From NCBI GenBank assembly GCA_025267735.1, contig CM046294.1:32953222-33017221 (forward strand): a stretch of 64,000 bases of DNA. The letters run 5' to 3'. Below, one piece after another: positions 1 through 15,100 of this stretch. Each line of letters opens with the position of its first letter. Positions within the stretch are counted from its first letter, which is position 1. The position numbers and the translations under genes are program-made. The DNA comes from Mactra quadrangularis (Eukaryota; Mollusca; Bivalvia; Venerida; Mactridae). The notes beneath the pieces were generated by a model that had not been told where the DNA came from, searched no databases, and saw nothing but the letters and a program-made list of their open reading frames with translations.

Positions 1-50
1 TAACAATGGAACTTGTTTCGTTAATTCTGTCTTTCTTATTATGTTATCAG

Positions 51-197
51 GTACTGTCAGAAGCAGATGAAAGAGTGATACAATACAAAGTAATGCATAA
101 TTTAAAGAACTCCCAGAAACCTCCAGTAACAAATACGACCAACATAGCAAGTATTACGCTACGTCAATTGTTGAAGAACCAAGAATATGAGATCAGA
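51..197 (+). CDS. Eph: Eph exon: fibronectin III-2, middle part
   Basis: 49 codons in phase 0, reading [14 protein letters not shown] at the start and NQEYEIR at the end. These are the B/C strands and the YEIRV-type F strand of an FN3 repeat. The acceptor is TTATCAG before 51, after a T-rich tract; the donor is GTATGT at 198. A second AG at 59-60 could serve as an alternative acceptor but would shift the phase. The upstream partner exon is outside the window. Confidence 0.8.
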
Positions 198-3100
198 GTA
201 TGTAGTATTGATTATATTAGTTGAATTATTAATTAAACATAGGATGGCATGCACTATGATGAAACCTAGTTGTTATACCAATCTTGATGTGAGGGCTGTT
301 CCATAGATACTGAAGTAGTGATAATATTTGACGTTTTGGAATGAGGGTTGTTTCATAAATTACTGAATTAATATGGCATTTACTTTGATGAAACCATTTT
401 GTTAGGCCATTTTGACAAGTTGAAGGATGTTCCATAGTTGGTTGATTTAATGATAATATATCTATACTCAGAGTGAGGGCTGTTCCACAAATGACTGAAA
501 TAATGATAATGTTAGGCTATTTTGTATTGAGAGCTGTTCCAAAGTTAACTGAATGAATGATATATATAACACATATTTGGAGTGAGGGCTGTCTAAGATT
601 TTCTAAATTAGTGATGAATCTTGGGTGTTTTTTGGTGAAACTTTGTTGTTTGGCCAATTTTAACCGGTGGACTGTTCCATAGTTCTATGAATTTATGAGA
701 ACTATTTTATCAGGCTATATAAGTCACCCGGCAGTAATGTGGCCTACTGATATGATATTTAAATGTTTATTTTTTCCTTAGGCTGTTAACAAATGAATAA
801 TTTCATGTCTTATTTCTATTCATTCAGCATAGAAATATTATTGTCATTCAAGTTTTGACAGTGCTTTAAAATTAGAAATTTTATTATTTGTTTTCTATTG
901 TTGTTTCTGAAAGTTTTGTTTTTTTTAATTTCCAGACTTATTACTTAACATAGTATTGATATTATATTATAGGGACTTGTGGCAAAAAACTTTCATATAA
1001 TCAATGAAGTTTTAGAATGAGTTCTGACATGTCCAATCACAATTTTTCTGAAAAAATCTAAATGTGTCTCCAAAAAACATGGAGTGTTAACCCCAGACAT
1101 TCAACGTTGTTTTAATAAATCCCTCCCAGACAATCTAATTTTGTGATTTAATTTGTAAGCATTTTGTTAGGCTCTATAGACACAAAAGTTTCGTTCAGTA
1201 TTTATCTTATGGTGAATTAAACACATTTCTCTGAACAGGAAAGTAAATTTAAATTACCGTAATTCTGTTGTTCGAGATACACACTCTACTAATTTTACCC
1301 TTTCTTCTGGGGATACAAATGAATAATATGTAAGTAATATAAAAACAAAATGGCCACCAGAAAATTTGAAATTTTGTTGATTAAATTTTGGTCTGAACAA
1401 ATGTTGAGCTACACTTTTCTTATTCATTTACACTAAAATTATGTAAAAATCTTGTGTAGATGAGCTTTTGCTGCATTGTCTGTCATTTTCATACTTTGTC
1501 ACTTTTCTTGATTAGACATAACTTAATGAGCTCCTTTGGGACCAGGATGTACTTGCACTCTAGGTCATTGAGACGCTTATTACAAAATTATTAGACTTTA
1601 TGCAATGAGTAAGATGTACTTACAGCATGTGATATTTTTTTAAATGGAATACAAGAATTATACCGAAAATGTATGCGTGTACGCGTGTACAACATTTACA
1701 TCTCTCGTCTTAATTGAATTGGATGAAAATTATTTAATCATGAGGAGAGTTTTGCCAATTCAAATCTCATTTGAATGTGTTAGCTCGTTGATGCAAGTGT
1801 CGTATTGTGGCAGGATCAAAGGCTGTTCCCACGTGTTACGATGAAACTACTTTGATCTTTATTCACTACATAGAAAATTATTAGAGGTTTTAGTATTGAT
1901 GTAGTATTTTTTGTTGCCCACATCCAAACGTGTGCTACGAGGCATCAAATCGCTTTTAGAGGCCTTTACATGTTGTAAGGGGACAATTTAGGTTATGTAG
2001 CATTGAAACTGAAATCATTACACGTCAATGAGTTCCATATAACTACGTGTGGGTTCATAATATGCTTAATTAACTTTTGATCTTTTTTCGTAAAAAACTT
2101 CCGAGCTTTTTTCCTGATTTTAGTATGGATTGAATACAAGAATGCATAATTTGTTTCCAGAGTAAATGTACCTTGATAATTTGAAATTAATTAAAATTTA
2201 TAAATGTTTGTCTAGTCAAAAATGATACTAGCACATTATGGAAGGGTACCAGTGTGTAGGGTCCAGTGTATCTTTTTTGGTCATTTTTTATGATCTCGTA
2301 TGTGCTTTCAATATATTAGCTAAAATTATTTATCGTAATAATCTATTATACATGTATATATAAATGCATTCTTGTTTAGTTGGAATTTTTAAGCCAAAGT
2401 TGTTGTGCATTATAAGTACACTGGGTTTGAATCAGTACATGCCAGTTTGGTTTATGAAATTTCTAGTATACAGTCAAGTTATACAATTTTTAAGTCCCAA
2501 GCACTTAATTTGTGACGAGAAAGGTCTCTATGTTAAGACCATTTTGCTCTTAAGACCATCCATTTTGATAGTCCTAAAAGATGAACATAATACTGTTGTT
2601 CCTACAATAATGTCAATGGATCTTTCCATGACCTTACCTATTAGCATACTTAACAAAGGTTTACAGTTAGATTTAGTCCCGCAAACAAGATGTTAACAAA
2701 AGAGCACATGGTTATATTTGTGGGTAAATGTATTGTCATTCAAATAAAAAGGTCTCACTTGGAATAGTCAATTTTTCTCTGTACAAGCAGACGTCACCAC
2801 CTTGTGGAAGGATATACCATTAACGATTAGTAAAAGTCGAAAAATTGTGGTTATATATTCCTGCTGCAGTAAATAGTTGCAGAACTATGTGATAAATGTC
2901 ATTCATTTGCTGCAATCTCCCATTTAAATTGGTGTAGTCCTAGTAAGTTATAGCTATTGAATAAAAACATTGTACTGTAAGCTTGTCCTACTAATTGCTC
3001 TCATTTGTACAATGTTGGTTTCTCTTGCATTTCTTCCTAGAAAAGATTATAAACTGCATGTTTAACTTAAAGTACAGGTCATAAAAAAACTTGATCTCTA

Positions 3101-6100
3101 TAAGATTTGAGTAATGAAAATTAAGTTAGCAGAAGAAATAAATATAAAATTCTCAGCTGACATTTCCTGCTCTTCAATTTGTATAAGATTGGCATTATTT
3201 CAGCTTTTGTTCTTTTTTTACCATGATGTTTCTTTGAGCAAAATGTTCAAATTTAGACAATAAAATCTTAGTTATAGAAAGTAATAATGAACAGTTATAA
3301 CCATCTGGAGGGTCTGTCGAGGTAGTTAACTATCTTAATTGATTCAGAATGAGGCCCCTTTTATAGGTTCATTTGTGTATTAAATGACCCTATTGTGGCC
3401 CTTTAAATTTTATTTTCATGAAAATGCCATCTGGTGAGAGAATGTTCTGTATAGTTCTATTATTAGAGGTTATTTTTAAAAGTATAAATGATTTAACCTT
3501 TTATCAATGGTGTTACTTTGGTTGATTGGGACATAGTTTTGTTTGTCTTTAAAACGTCTTGAAAAATGCTAGCATTTCTTTGAATGTTGTTTTTGTGTTT
3601 ATGCTAAATAAGGAATATGTCTGAAGATGAAGTTTCATGTGTCAGATTTTGTCCTCCACACACACGTAAATTTAATATTGTGGCAAATGGAAGATACCAG
3701 ACTTATTGTCATTACAGCAATATTGACCATATATGATACAATCAAAGCACTGAAGGATCAGAAAAAACTTTTACCCACATTGAAACTTAACATAATCCAA
3801 GAACCTATGGTAAATGCATTCAATTTGATATTTTATCTATTTAGAAATGGCATAAATTTGATGTACAGTACTTAAGGACATGTGTGTTGCTATGGAACAA
3901 TTATGATAAAAATATTATAAACATAAAATTGTTAAAGTAAATGTTCAGTTGTATGAATGGCAAGTTAAATAGCATTGTAATGTACAATAATCACATAAAT
4001 GAAGTTAGGTTTAGCAAATTTCTAAGAATTTATGTAACAATCCTCGTATAATCCTCATATACTTTGCTGGTTAAACTGGTCTGGCCTTTTCGTGGATAGT
4101 TTTTTGATTTTGTGGTATTTTAACATAAGGCTTTCTTGTGAAAGTCTTTTGAACCATCACTATGGACATGTTTGTGTTATGTTAATTGTTTTACTTGGCA
4201 CTGACTATTTGAAAAGAAATGTACAACCAAACCATGACATTTGTTGTTTCTATGAAAATATTTTTTGTCTTTTTCCAAGAACAGGTCATATGAACAAAAA
4301 TACAAGTTCATTTATACAGCACAAAATTTTATGTCAGTATATTTAATTACGCTACACAAAGTTCATTAAAGTAGAGGAGAATAGTTGCTGGAATCTTTCA
4401 GGTTTTAACCAAACCTTACAAAGATTAATAAGCTCTTTCATTTCTCTATCATAATTCAATAAAACAGTATCGTAACAAACAAGATGTTGTATTTTATAGC
4501 TAAGAATATTTTCTGTCATTTTAATAAGAAGAGAGTATGCCTGGTATTTTTGAGGTCTGGAGAAATAACGTCTATCGCAATAAATCACAGTCGTGTTCCG
4601 TCATTAATATGATTTAGGAATCTATGGTACTATATAATTTAATATTAGCGAAAAGAGGTTTCCGACATACGACTGTTCCAGGAAAAACTCAATTATGGGA
4701 AAGTCAAAATGTAAGAAATATGGAAATATGTGAAATTTCCTACAAACAATGTGACGTCGAAACACGTTATTGTTGAACATTTAGATGCGATCATGATAAA
4801 TATATATGATTTTACTACTATGGAATTATTGGGTACATTTCCTCATAATATACGTTATTGGGCTTTATTTGGCAACATGGTCGTTCTATATATTTGTTTA
4901 AATTGTACAGTACTATATTGATGTCTGGATGTTCTATAGTCTTATAATATGAGTCAGAGGTAATGAAATGTTTGGCGCATTTTTATAGATGTTTGGTTTT
5001 CTGTCTGTGATTGACTTAACTTGTCCCATTTGTCATGGAAATGGGAATTTTGCTACCATTTGCTAAAGTTGTAAAATATTTCAAAGTCTGCGGCTATTTA
5101 TTCTTAGAGCCTAAAAATGGTGAATTTTTCAAATTTTATATTTTCTGTGGAAATATTAGTACACAATTGTTGTAAAATGTAGTTCAGGTCATTTTAACAG
5201 TCGGCACTACATGTTCTTAGAAGATTTTTGGTTGCCCAAACTAAAATGTGGTTGTCCAGGATACCCTGACAGCTGCTAATGTTATAAGCTGTCAAATCTA
5301 ACTAAACCTACTTAAAATGTTATCAAATTTTATGTTTTCAGATAAAAGGAATGACAGATAAAGGTTTTTGGGGAGAATACAGTAAACCATTCCTTGTTAC
5401 TCCTAGAACACCCTATAATGGTAATATATCTACTACTCTTCAATCTCCTTTTGTTACACCTCATCTGATTGGTTAATTACTTGCACTATGTATTCATACA
5501 CCAATGGACACCCAACTTTGCATTACAGAACTACTTTTTTTATCAAATTATCAATTTTCATGTAAACAATTGATATTGATGTATTAATTTGTACCAATGA
5601 ATAAAATTTGCAGACATGAAATTATTGTTGTACTTGTGTGTTAATAATTTTCATTGAAGCAGACGCCACTATGGTCGGGTAAATAAAGCAGGAAATCAAG
5701 GAAACATGGTTAATGTAGGAATGTCTTGTAAATTTGCTGTTTATGTAGGATTAAATCATATCGATTACAGTGGAATGATTTAAGATTTTGATTTATAGAA
5801 AAGATTCTAGGACTAAATGGTTTAAAATGATTATTTGTCTGTATTGCTCATATGTAGAAAGTTCATTGAGGATAAAGTGCCTTTTTAGTAAAGTTTGTGG
5901 TATGAATTGTTTAACTGTAATTCAACACCCCTTTTTATTTTCAAATGTGTACTGACTTTTTCCAATAAATTGTCTATACATGGATTACTTATAAGAAGAA
6001 GTAGGCTCTAAGTGTTATCCCATAAAAAGGTGAAATCAAAGCGCCGATAGCGCTGTCAGACATGGGGTTTTCTCAGAGTATATGGCTGTATACAACTCAT

Positions 6101-9100
6101 GGAAGCGATACAAGGCACCTTTACCTTACATAAACTAGATAAGTTATACACGTGCTTCTTATCGTCTGCTTGTTAACGCGTAATGCAGACTATATTAATT
6201 GCAGGGGTAATTATCCCTTTATTTGCACGCCCACAACCAAATGTAATCGTCTGCGACAAATTTTGATGTGGATTTGCCACAGTCCACTACTAAACATGGG
6301 GAAACCCCATGTAAAAATAAAATAAAAACCTACCTTCCTGGTCATTTGTTTATATAATAAATACCTTCACTGTTAAAAAATTTAGTATAGACACTTAAAT
6401 ATTGTAGCTGAATGAAAATAATTGTCTACAAATTGATATAAGAGCTATATATTAGACACTAACTTATAAAATAAATAAGATTTCTAAAACATTTTTTAAG
6501 ATCTATACATATTTTGTATCATATTATTTATTTGTTATGATATGTTACTTATTTTCTATGCAGAATATACAAGTCTAGTTTTACAAGAAAGTACTAATGT
6601 ATGCTAATAAGTGATAAATGTTTTTGTGTAGGTTTTGCCAGGCTGAAAACTGAAAGTCTGTCAAATTACTCAGAATTTTGCCCTAAATGTCCTTAAACTT
6701 ACACATGTGTAGTGTCACATGTATAAAAGAAGGAGCAGTTGTAGGACGCGCTTAGAGGACGAGAGGTCCTGGGTCGAATCCCACTAGGTGCACTGCTAAT
6801 TTTCTTGAGCAAGAAGTTTACCTGCAATTGCTTCACTCCACCCAGGTGTAAATGGGTACCTGCAAGGGTGGTATAATTGTGTTACGCCAATTTGTCGGCT
6901 GCACTTAAAAGCAGAGTATAAAGACTCCCCAGGGAGATTGATAGTTAGATACCAGAAGACGGATGACCAGAGGTGATAGCTGTAAAGTCGGTGAACGTGT
7001 GTAAGCATGAAACTCAGACTATAAAATGCAATTATATTATATTATATTATATTATATTATATTATATTATATTATATTATATTATATTATATTATATTAT
7101 ATTATATTATATTATATTATATTATATTATATTATATTATATTATATTATATTACATTATGTTATATTTTATGAAATATAATATACAATTATATAATTCT
7201 AGGTAAACAAGACAAGATTGAACCAGGACCGTCCATTGTTATCATAGTTGGTTCAATTATTGCTGTTATATTATGTATGGCTATTGCTGCTATTATGATT
7301 ATTATACTGCTGAAACGGTAAGTCTCCTGTCTTTCTACTTTCACTTTTAGTTTGCTATTTTATATGTCTGCTGAAGTCTACACCCATGGCAGATTGGTGA
7401 CTTGTTGGGCAGGCTAGTAGCTGTACTGTGCTCTGTCTTGGCGTTATAGTTTTTTATCAACCTTTACTATGGTTTTAACTAGGGTAGCTTAGAGTTCACT
7501 ATGCAATGCTAACTTACCTTTAGATGAGTAATGACCACTGAATCATTGATGGAGTTGGCAGTATTTCTAATACATATGCTTAAAGGTCCATGACTTGTTA
7601 AGTCTTATTAACTGTTCTTACATAATCAGCTGACAGAAAGGTCTACTGCACGAGTTGTACTATTAACAATACTGTACAATTTAATACAAATACTTTTATT
7701 TCACTCATTTACATACATGTGTGTAAAAATGAGGTACAATCATAATTATTTTATTTTATTTATTTATTGGAGTTAATGTCGTATCAACACAATTTAGGTC
7801 ATTTCACGGCGTCCAGCGCACCTAACCTAGCTTTCCTGGACCATTGTCTATAACCAGTAATCACCTACCCTTCCACAAGGCCAGAAACTTCTCCATATTA
7901 TCTAATCAATGGAGGAAAATCGACATTATTGTCAAACAATCATAATTAAAATGAAACTATGTTAATTCTAAAATTTCAGTATTTTATGAAAATTCTGAAC
8001 TTTTTTATTCATGCTTATTGGTTTAAATTTTCAATAAAACGTTTGTATTGTCTGTAAATCTAATTATGTTCTTGCTTTACAGAAGCCGAAGAAGTGACGG
8101 CAAAAATCCTGATATCGATGGACCATATCATCATGGTAAGTCACATGACTGTCACATGACCTATAAATGCTATTTTTAGAAATATCACTCATTGATCTAC
8201 ATGCACCCAGTATAAGTGCAAATTTGATCTATAATTGCATGTATAGTAATGTTTCTGCACCATTATGTTATACATTCATAATTGACCTTTGTAAATGACC
8301 TTCATGAATGACCTTGTAATTGACCTTCATCAATGACCTTGACATTTCTCTTGTATAATAATTACATGTTTAAATTGTAAACAATATGTATTATAATGTT
8401 ATCCAGGGTTTATATTTATATTGCTTAATATTCTTAACAATTTACCAGTAATTAACAAGATAGCCTCAAGTATATCGACTGTAAGAAGGGTCAATTGTAA
8501 ACAAAATGGCGGTTCACCTATGTCTCTACTATGCAATATGCCATGATTGCAAGAACCCATTTGTGCAACAAATATAATAATGAAATTTGATTGGACAATG
8601 AAAATGGTATCATTTATAAAATTGTGCAACTGCCATGCTGTAGTTCAGTCTGTAGTACATTTAATGTAAATAAATGCTGAAACTCTGATAATAAATCTAA
8701 TTATCTGAAAAAGATTTAAATATGTTGTGTAATATTCTTTTTAATTTGAATAATCCTTTCTTTTGCTTGTCATGGTTATAAGACTCTAGTTTTGTTTGGA
8801 ATTTTAGTTCAGGAGCGATGACCTATATAATCACATGATCTGTTGCTATGGTTACCAGAGTAGTAATTATTTCACTGTAGTTTGAAGTCTGCTGAGACAA
8901 GCGTTATGTCCTTGGCTTAATTTACTGTATTTTTGTGTCTTTTGAAGTGGAAATTCTAATTTTTAGTTGTCTATCGTTTTGTTTGAATATCTAACTTTCA
9001 TTTTACTAAGTTATGCTATCTCATTCATTCTAAATCTCATTGTATTTCTAAATTCTCAAAGTTTTTTTTATCATGATCTGAATTTGAAAGTCATGTAATA

Positions 9101-12100
9101 GACTTTAATAAAGTCAATGGTTAATAATAAAAATGGCTTAAAATTGTGTTGACCTTGTAGCTGTTCTTTCTGCTGCAGTTTAAAAACCAGCTTAAAGTTT
9201 ATATTGCTAAATGTAAAATTTCTGCTTTTAAAAACTAAACTTTGTCAAGATGAGCTTTGGCTAGCTATATATAGTAACTATGAACATTTTGTCTGAAATT
9301 TCTTGTTTTATATCTTCAATGGTAATTATTAAGCGTTTCTGTATGATGTCCTTACTGCAAACTTATGCTCATTTTTCCAATTTGCATAAAAAGTAGGTTA
9401 ATTGATTTTAACATTCCTTTTTTAAAAGGATTAACTGTCATTTTATATCATGAAGAGTTTTAAGCTTTAATTTGGCCCCATTCATTTTGAATGTTTTGAG
9501 TGTAATGATTTGCTTGAATATAGAAGGCAAGAACCTGAATGATGCATCATTACAAGCTAGTATTTTTGTCATCACGTATAAAATTTTCATTGGCATTATG
9601 ACCTATACTTAATGTTTTTGAATGTTTTATGTATTTTCATTGGCATTCATTGTTTTTCTTCATTCAGTTCTACATTGTCCCCCACTTGAGCCTCATATAA
9701 ACGGATCCAGTGAGTAACCTCCCTTTGATCACTAGTTTCCTTACCTTGACCTTTGAATTTGACCTTCATAGTCATAATTTTTTTTTCAAATTGCAGTAAG
9801 CGAAAATATTTAGACTTTTTGAGGAAGCATGTTGATTATCTAAAAGTTTGCTAATAGGAATGATATTTCGTGATATTTAAAACATGACAATTTGAAATTT
9901 TGATAAATTAAGAACTGCTAGCATTTGAAAAAAAAATCTTTTTATAAGGTCAAGGTATGAAATTATGTAGTGAGCTGAAAAACTGTTGTACACATAGGTT
10001 TTGTACAGAAAATATGAAACCTGGCATTGTAATGTAATGATTCATGATCTTTATTGGGAACTCTTCAATTTGAAGGGTTTTCCTGGGAGCTCTTCTTTTT
10101 AAAGATTTTGTTTCTAGAAACTCTTTTAATTGGAAGGTTTTGTTTCTAGTAACTATTCAATTTGGAGATTTTGTTTATTAGAACTCTTCATTTTGGAGAT
10201 TTTGTTTTTAGAACTTCATTTTGAAGATTTCGTTTTTAAAGGAATTCTTCATTTTGGAGATTTTTGTTTAGAAATTCTTCATTATGAAGGTTTCTCAGAT
10301 AATTAAATCACATTTTAATGCCAGACATATTTTCTGTATTTTCTTCTTATACTAACCAAGGCTAGTATTTCTATGTATGGCTTGATTTGCACGTTGTTTT
10401 CTTCTCTCTGTATTTATTAGTTTATCTATGAAATCGTGTTTTTATTATGTACTGTATGTTTGAGGGAGAAGTACTAATACTGTATCCATGGCTGTACTAA
10501 TGCTGACCAATGAAATGTAATTTACCTAAATATTTCCTCAAAAACTTGTTCTGATATTTTGACTAAATGTTTTTGGGTTATAGTTAAAAGAACAATTTTC
10601 AACTACTAATTACACAAGTAGGAAAGTTGTTTGAGTACAATTTTATTTAGAAATAAAGTATAATAATTTCTTTTGTTTCAAATTAGACTGTGTACATTCA
10701 TTTATGGCCAGCATGGTAGTTTTACTAACTATGACGTATCAGTCTGTCAATGTTTGAATCTATTATGTGGTATCACCATTTTGTATTTAATTTTTATTCA
10801 CTCATTGCTTTTTTAATTAAACATAATTATTCTAAGATATGATTTTTTTTCGATTTTTTTTCTACAAATACATTTTTGCATCCTGTTTGTTTATTATAAT
10901 GTAATTTTGCCACTGGTTTAATTTTATGACTCTTTGGCATTTTTTTATATTTTGGCACTATTGAAAATCAGGTTGACGTGGACCAAGTCTGTTTTGCAGT
11001 CTGTGTACACTTAATAATCACTATTCTATTTTCTCACAAAAAAGCAAACACCAGAAACTGTTTAATGCAGTTCTCACTATGTTCACAGTTTGTTCCTATC
11101 AATTCACCAATTTGTTAAAATCAATATATAATGATGTTTCATCGTCTAATCCTAAATGCTCAAAACTTTCTTATATAATGTCCTGTCTTTGTGTCTCATC
11201 CATTCTGTATTTCAATTTTTCTATTTTTATCAGATTCTGTAGTAATCAATAGTAGAAAAAACTTTAATTTCTGCTATCCATGTAAGCCAAAGTATATCTT
11301 TCTTGAAAATTGGTAATCCTTCTCTGGCCTATATTCTATTGATGTATTATTTCCCCTCGGCTCACAAATTACGTGTTGTGTAAAATGTTTGCGTGCAATC
11401 CTACATGCATTGAAGAACATGATGTATATTGAGTGTTAATTATCGTCTTGTATTGCTGTGTGACAAACATTGTATACTAGAATCATATTTATAGTGTTTA
11501 TATAGAAACTGTAGGACATCTTTTCTGTGATTATATACATATGATTATTTACTCAGAGAAAAAATTAAATTTTGGGAAATAAAGAAATTTGTATCTTTTA
11601 AAATCAATGAGTCACTTTAAAAGATTCCTGGGTATGGTATTTAGTGTGTCCTTTATTTTCTTACAAAACTTTTTTCTATTTTTAAGAAGTCTGCTGCTCA
11701 GGTCCTTTATTTTCTTACAAAACTTTTTTCTATTTTTAAGAAGTCTGCTGTCTCAGGTTTCTCTTTTATATGTTATACTCTATTTATTTTGTTTTGAGGT
11801 CCTAAATTTGTTTAACATAGCTTTTCAGGATTGTAGGGGTTAAATTTGAGCTGTATAAAAATTTAACAAGATGTTATCCTGTTTGTCATTGCTATAATGT
11901 GGTTAGGCATTAACTGTTAATATACATATTATTTGATGAAATTCAAAATATGTCAGGGAATATGTTGCTTCTAAAAACAAGAACTGTTTTTATTTTATCT
12001 GAATAACACAATGGTTTCTGCTAGGGCCGTTACTTCATGTAATAAAAATATAATACTAGAAAAACTGTTTTTTATACCCCTGCTTCGAAGAAGAGGGGGG

Positions 12101-15100
12101 GTATACTGTTTTACCCTTGTCCGTACGTGTGTGCGTCTGTCCATTACAAAATTTCTGTCGCAGTTTTCTCAGCAACTATAACATGCAGCAGCCTAATACT
12201 TTGTATATTGCTTCATCCCATAGTCCCATGTGGTGTAAAGCGATTTCATGCTCCTTGCTCATCTACTTCCTGTTTTCGAATATTTTTAGATTTTGTTAAA
12301 TGAAAGTTACATTATGATAGTCATATTTCTCACTGCGAGGGTATCACTAGTGAGCATTAGCTCACAGATTTACTTGTTCTTCCTACTGGCCATTGTAACA
12401 TGTTATACAGAAAAGTTGTCTTACTTGAAACTAGTTGTATCTCTAGTATGATATACTGAGCCTTTATAGAATAGAAAGTCTTTCAGAACTATAGAATTTG
12501 TTCTTGTGATGTGTTATATAAATGTTTAGGGTGTTTCTTGATAACAATAAGGGTTGGATACAACTTATTTTAGACATTCTGGTCCATATTAATCATTGAT
12601 AAAATGTTTTATTACAGTATGATCAAATGTTAGCTTTCTTGTATTTATAGCTATCATAATATTGTAGAATGGACTTTTAGTTATAGTATGATAGTTTTAG
12701 ATTTTGCATGAACCTAGATACATTGTATCATGTGACAACCATCTGAAGTCTCATATTGGTTGCATGTAGGTGTGGCTACTATGATAGTCATTTCTGCTGG
12801 ATATTAATGTAGGGACAAGTTAGCAGTTTCATTTGCCGAGTGTTGAATTTAAGTGACCATATATTCTCCATTAAATGCCCCTACTCTTTTTAGTGTTACG
12901 TGATAGCTCACTGTTTGTATTTTACGTGAGCCACTCCTTACAATACATTATGAGACTACAGATTGTTGTCTCATTATCATAGCTTCAAGTTTATTTGTTT
13001 GTGAATCCTTTCTTCTTTCTATTTTTACTATTTTTAGTACTTTTGTTTTACTTTTGCCAGAATTTCATTTGATCAAAAATTCTTTCTTCAAACAGTTGTT
13101 GTATGGAACTTTTATTTTAAAAGAAACTTTGTATAATTATATTTTTGTTTCAGTGACCGTACCGTTGTTTCAACCATCGGGGACAATAAAATCATACGTT
13201 GACCCACATACATATGAAGATCCAAACCAAGCTGTACGAGAATTTACACGAGAAATAGATGCTTCACATATAATAATAGAATCTGTGATCGGTGGAGGTG
13301 AGTGAAATTATATTGTAATTTTAAAGATCAAAATAAAAAAAGGATGATGCATCAACTTTTCAAGGGAGCTTTTACTAAAATCCTGTAATAAGAGGGGCCA
13401 TCTAGGGCACAAATAGCACAAATTGGTCTTAACTCACTTTTTTCTTATATTGAGTTACAAAGTTCTGTATTCCGCTAAACACGTGAAAAATATTTTAATG
13501 CTAAATTAACACTTACCCTTCTTGATATGTACTTAGAAATACAATGGTTGGGTACTATTACTTATATATATTTCTTTTATTATACCCCTGCTTCGAAGAA
13601 GAGGGGGGTATACTGTTTGACCCTTGTCCGTGCGTGCGTCCGTCCGTTACAAAATTTCCGTCGCAGTTTTCTCAGCAACTATAACATGCAACAGCCTAAT
13701 ACTTTGCATATTGCTTCATCCCATAGTCCCATGTGGTGTAAAGTGATTTCATGCTCCTTGCTCATCTACTTCCTGTTTGTCGCATATTTTTAGATTTTTG
13801 CGGGGGTATCACTAGTGAGCATTAGCTCACAGATTTTTGAATCTCAGTTGGCAGAAACCGAATGTTTAACTTGGGAAAGTATGTTTGAAATCATTGAATT
13901 AACTGAAGGGGTTCTTCAGCATCAGAATGCTTAACAGACTTGACAGTGATGTCTGCCTGTTTGTTCATTAGCATAAAAGGCTATGTTCAAATCAAACTTT
14001 TTGAAATTCATAGCTGTTTTACTAAGTCATGTTTTTGTCATGTTTTTATTTCATTGAACCTCATAGAATATTATTTATATCCATTTTTTCACCAATTATC
14101 TAAAGTTTGATTTTATTTTCCTAAAATGATTGTAAATTTTATATTTTATATTTTAATTTTTAGGTGAATTTGGTGACGTATGTAAAGGGAAATTGAGAGT
14201 ACCAACTCGTCCAGATATGTCAGTAGCTATAAAAACATTGAAAGCTGGTGCCACTGATAAAAATCGTCTAGATTTTCTGACAGAAGCAAGCATTATGGGA
14301 CAGTTTGATGATCCCAATGTTATATTCCTTGAGGGTGTCGTAACAAAAAGTAAGTAGCGTATGTAGAATGTAAACTGTAGACTGATTGTAATTTATTAGT
14401 AATAATAAAAATTGGTAATAAAATATAATATACCGATATTTTTTCATAGATGAATAAGGAGTGATATAACTTTGATAGGTCGAGTCTGAGGGGTGCGGGG
14501 GTGTGGGGGTGTGATAGGATGAAATGATAGGAATTATTATTAGTAACTTGGGGAAAATGAGACCTTGGGTCTATGTCTGAATACTTTATACAGTACATTT
14601 GGGAAGATGTAGTATTCCGATTTTGTCAATAAAATTGATTTACATTAAACTCAGTGGCTTTTATTAACAAACAAAAAGAAAACGTCCAGGCAGAGCCTTT
14701 TTTTTAAGGTAAGTCTGGAAAAGAATCTGGGAAATAATTTACTATTGTCTTTGTATTTGTAAAGTTTGAAATTTGGTTATTGTCTCTTTTTTCTCAACTG
14801 TCAAAGCTTGAATAATTTCACGGTGACTGAATGCATTGTTTTTGTACTGGCGGCCTAATTGTTATTAAAAATATATTGACTAAAACATATCATACGGCAT
14901 TAGCAGCTTTATTCGATCATAATACACACTTTTGGAAACTCATGGATGTATTACAACAATGTTAAAAGCAAACGCATTCACCGTGAAATTATTCATGTTT
15001 TGACAGTTGAGAAAATACGAACAATATAATTGAGTTTAAATATTTTATATACAAAGAAGTAAGTTACTCTCAGACCTGTCTCTTATTGAAAACTTTTTCA

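Larger units (their letters stand above)
198..5341 (+). other. Eph intron, 5.1 kb
   Basis: It starts with a degenerate tandem repeat (about 285-720) and contains a dispersed repeat shared with EXOC8 intron 10 (2615-2743) and a second dispersed repeat (5185-5270). I see no coding exon in the rest. Small open frames here have no domain signature and are AT-rich. Confidence 0.75.
9710..13153 (+). other. Eph intron, 3.4 kb
   Basis: Holds a degenerate repeat (10050-10290), a 53-nt direct duplication (11648-11757) and a TATACCCC-hairpin element (12071-12372). I see no further exon in the remaining AT-rich sequence. Confidence 0.75.

Noticed and set aside
6293..6311. ACATGGGGAAACCCCATGT palindrome as a regulatory site
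   Set aside because: It is an isolated perfect palindrome without known consensus, perhaps the end of an unrecognised repeat beginning near 6060 (ACATGGGGTTTTC).
6973..7206. 77-codon frame with ILYYI repeats
   Set aside because: Translation of the ATTAT microsatellite.
8141..8160. Two TCACATGAC sites after an Eph exon
   Set aside because: They resemble MiT/TFE-type E-boxes, but two short motifs beside a donor are weak evidence. A similar cluster at 36480-36525 is in the presumed UTR.
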